The notes under the pieces are model-generated. The model saw nothing but the letters and a program-made list of their open reading frames with translations, did not search any database and had not been told where the DNA came from. Made by a program: the position numbers and the translations under genes. 5,843 nt of DNA from Solobacterium sp. (GTDB taxonomy: Bacteria > Bacillota_I > Bacilli_A > Erysipelotrichales > Erysipelotrichaceae), in contig JAFWJP010000157.1 of the NCBI GenBank assembly GCA_017514645.1, positions 1 to 5,843 on the forward strand. The letters run 5' to 3'. Shown in pieces: positions 5,365-5,843 of the stretch. How positions within the stretch are numbered: the first letter of the stretch is position 1; each line of letters starts with the position of its first letter.

Positions 5365-5843
5365 ATGTTTTTAAAGCGGATCGAAATGCAGGGTTTCAAA
5401 TCATTTGCGGATAAAACCGTAATCACTTTTGATGATCCTATCACTGCTATCGTCGGTCCTAACGGCTGCGGAAAATCCAACATTTCCGATGCGGTACGCT
5501 GGGTGCTGGGAGAACAGAGCGCCAAGAGCCTGCGCGGCGAGAAGATGAACGATGTCATCTTTTCCGGCAGTGAAGACAGACGCATGATGAATATTGCCCA
5601 GGTCACGCTTGTGTTTGACAATTCCGCACATCTTCTCAATTCCGAAAGTGATGAACTGGAGATCACAAGAAGGCTGTACAGGGACTCTTCCGAAGCTGAA
5701 TACCTGATCAACAGGAAGAATGTCCGGCTCCGTGATATCGTCAATATCTTCATGGATACCGGTCTGGGAAAGGATTCTCTCAGCATCATCAGCCAGGGTA
5801 ATGTCATTTCCTTTGCCGCGGCGAAGGCAAAGGACAGAAGAGG
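5365..5843 (+). CDS. smc: Chromosome segregation protein SMC, N-terminal part (cut by window end)
   Basis: The first 159 residues of SMC are present; the gene runs off the right edge with no stop (full proteins are near 1,200 residues). SMC is the ATPase core of bacterial condensin and acts with ScpA and ScpB to extrude and organise chromosomal DNA. The visible N-lobe of the head has the canonical start MFLKRIEMQGFKSFADKT, Walker A GPNGCGKSN (31-39), DAVRWVLGEQSAKSLRG (42-58), MNDVIFSGS (61-69), VTLVFDN (80-86), EITRRLYR (99-106), EYLINRK (112-118), and the Q-loop SIISQGN (140-146) with Gln144. The Walker B, signature motif, hinge and coiled coils lie beyond the window. The Asn after QG, where many SMCs have Arg or Lys, is a form I associate with Erysipelotrichia-like lineages. 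It has its own promoter and no rnc gene directly upstream. Confidence 0.97.
   Translation, partial: MFLKRIEMQGFKSFADKTVITFDDPITAIVGPNGCGKSNISDAVRWVLGEQSAKSLRGEKMNDVIFSGSEDRRMMNIAQVTLVFDNSAHLLNSESDELEITRRLYRDSSEAEYLINRKNVRLRDIVNIFMDTGLGKDSLSIISQGNVISFAAAKAKDRR

Noticed and set aside
5391..5485. Unusual Walker A with Cys (GPNGCGKSN) in SMC
   Set aside because: Cys at this variable position occurs in many bacterial SMC proteins and does not disturb the GxxGxGKS pattern.
5088..5807. Open frame of 239 codons on the - strand opposite mscL and smc
   Set aside because: It crosses the terminator, the promoter and two well-supported + strand genes. Its Ser/Leu-rich translation is typical of antisense reading.

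Overview
The window comes from a bacterial chromosome with close to balanced base composition. It looks like a member of the Bacillota. The evidence is the strong GGAGG-type ribosome binding sites, a stand-alone small alarmone synthetase, a low-GC Gram-positive type of DNA polymerase III delta subunit, a long U32/DUF3656 protein, and an SMC N-terminus with 'SIISQGN' at the Q-loop. That SMC variant recalls Erysipelotrichia and related lineages, but the placement is from memory of the families and is tentative.

All seven genes read on the + strand. Positions 1-76 hold the possible tail of an upstream gene and a TATAAT box. From 77 to 5289 there are six tightly packed genes: a GNAT acetyltransferase (77-586), a (p)ppGpp synthetase without a hydrolase domain (598-1299), holA (1296-2261), a family-6 type UDG-superfamily DNA glycosylase (2258-2746), a U32/DUF3656 protein probably involved in RNA hydroxylation (2733-4883), and mscL (4864-5289). 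The first junction is an 11-base gap. The other four overlap by 4, 4, 14 and 20 bases, which indicates one co-transcribed, partly translationally coupled unit. Two genes, the U32 gene and mscL, have longer open frames than the real genes; Shine-Dalgarno (SD) sites place their true starts at 2733 and 4864.

An intrinsic terminator (5295-5323) closes the unit right after mscL. An extended -10 promoter (5333-5341) then starts a new transcript carrying smc, which enters at 5365 and is cut by the window edge after 159 codons.

The genes are mostly core functions: alarmone synthesis, clamp loading, deaminated-base repair, RNA modification, osmotic safety valve and chromosome condensation. I see no mobile element, CRISPR array, tRNA or rRNA gene, and no clear previously undescribed system. 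The more interesting points are the coupling of an alarmone synthetase to holA, a glycosylase start with no visible SD, the acetyltransferase start with no SD just downstream of a TATAAT box, and the composite terminator-promoter before smc.
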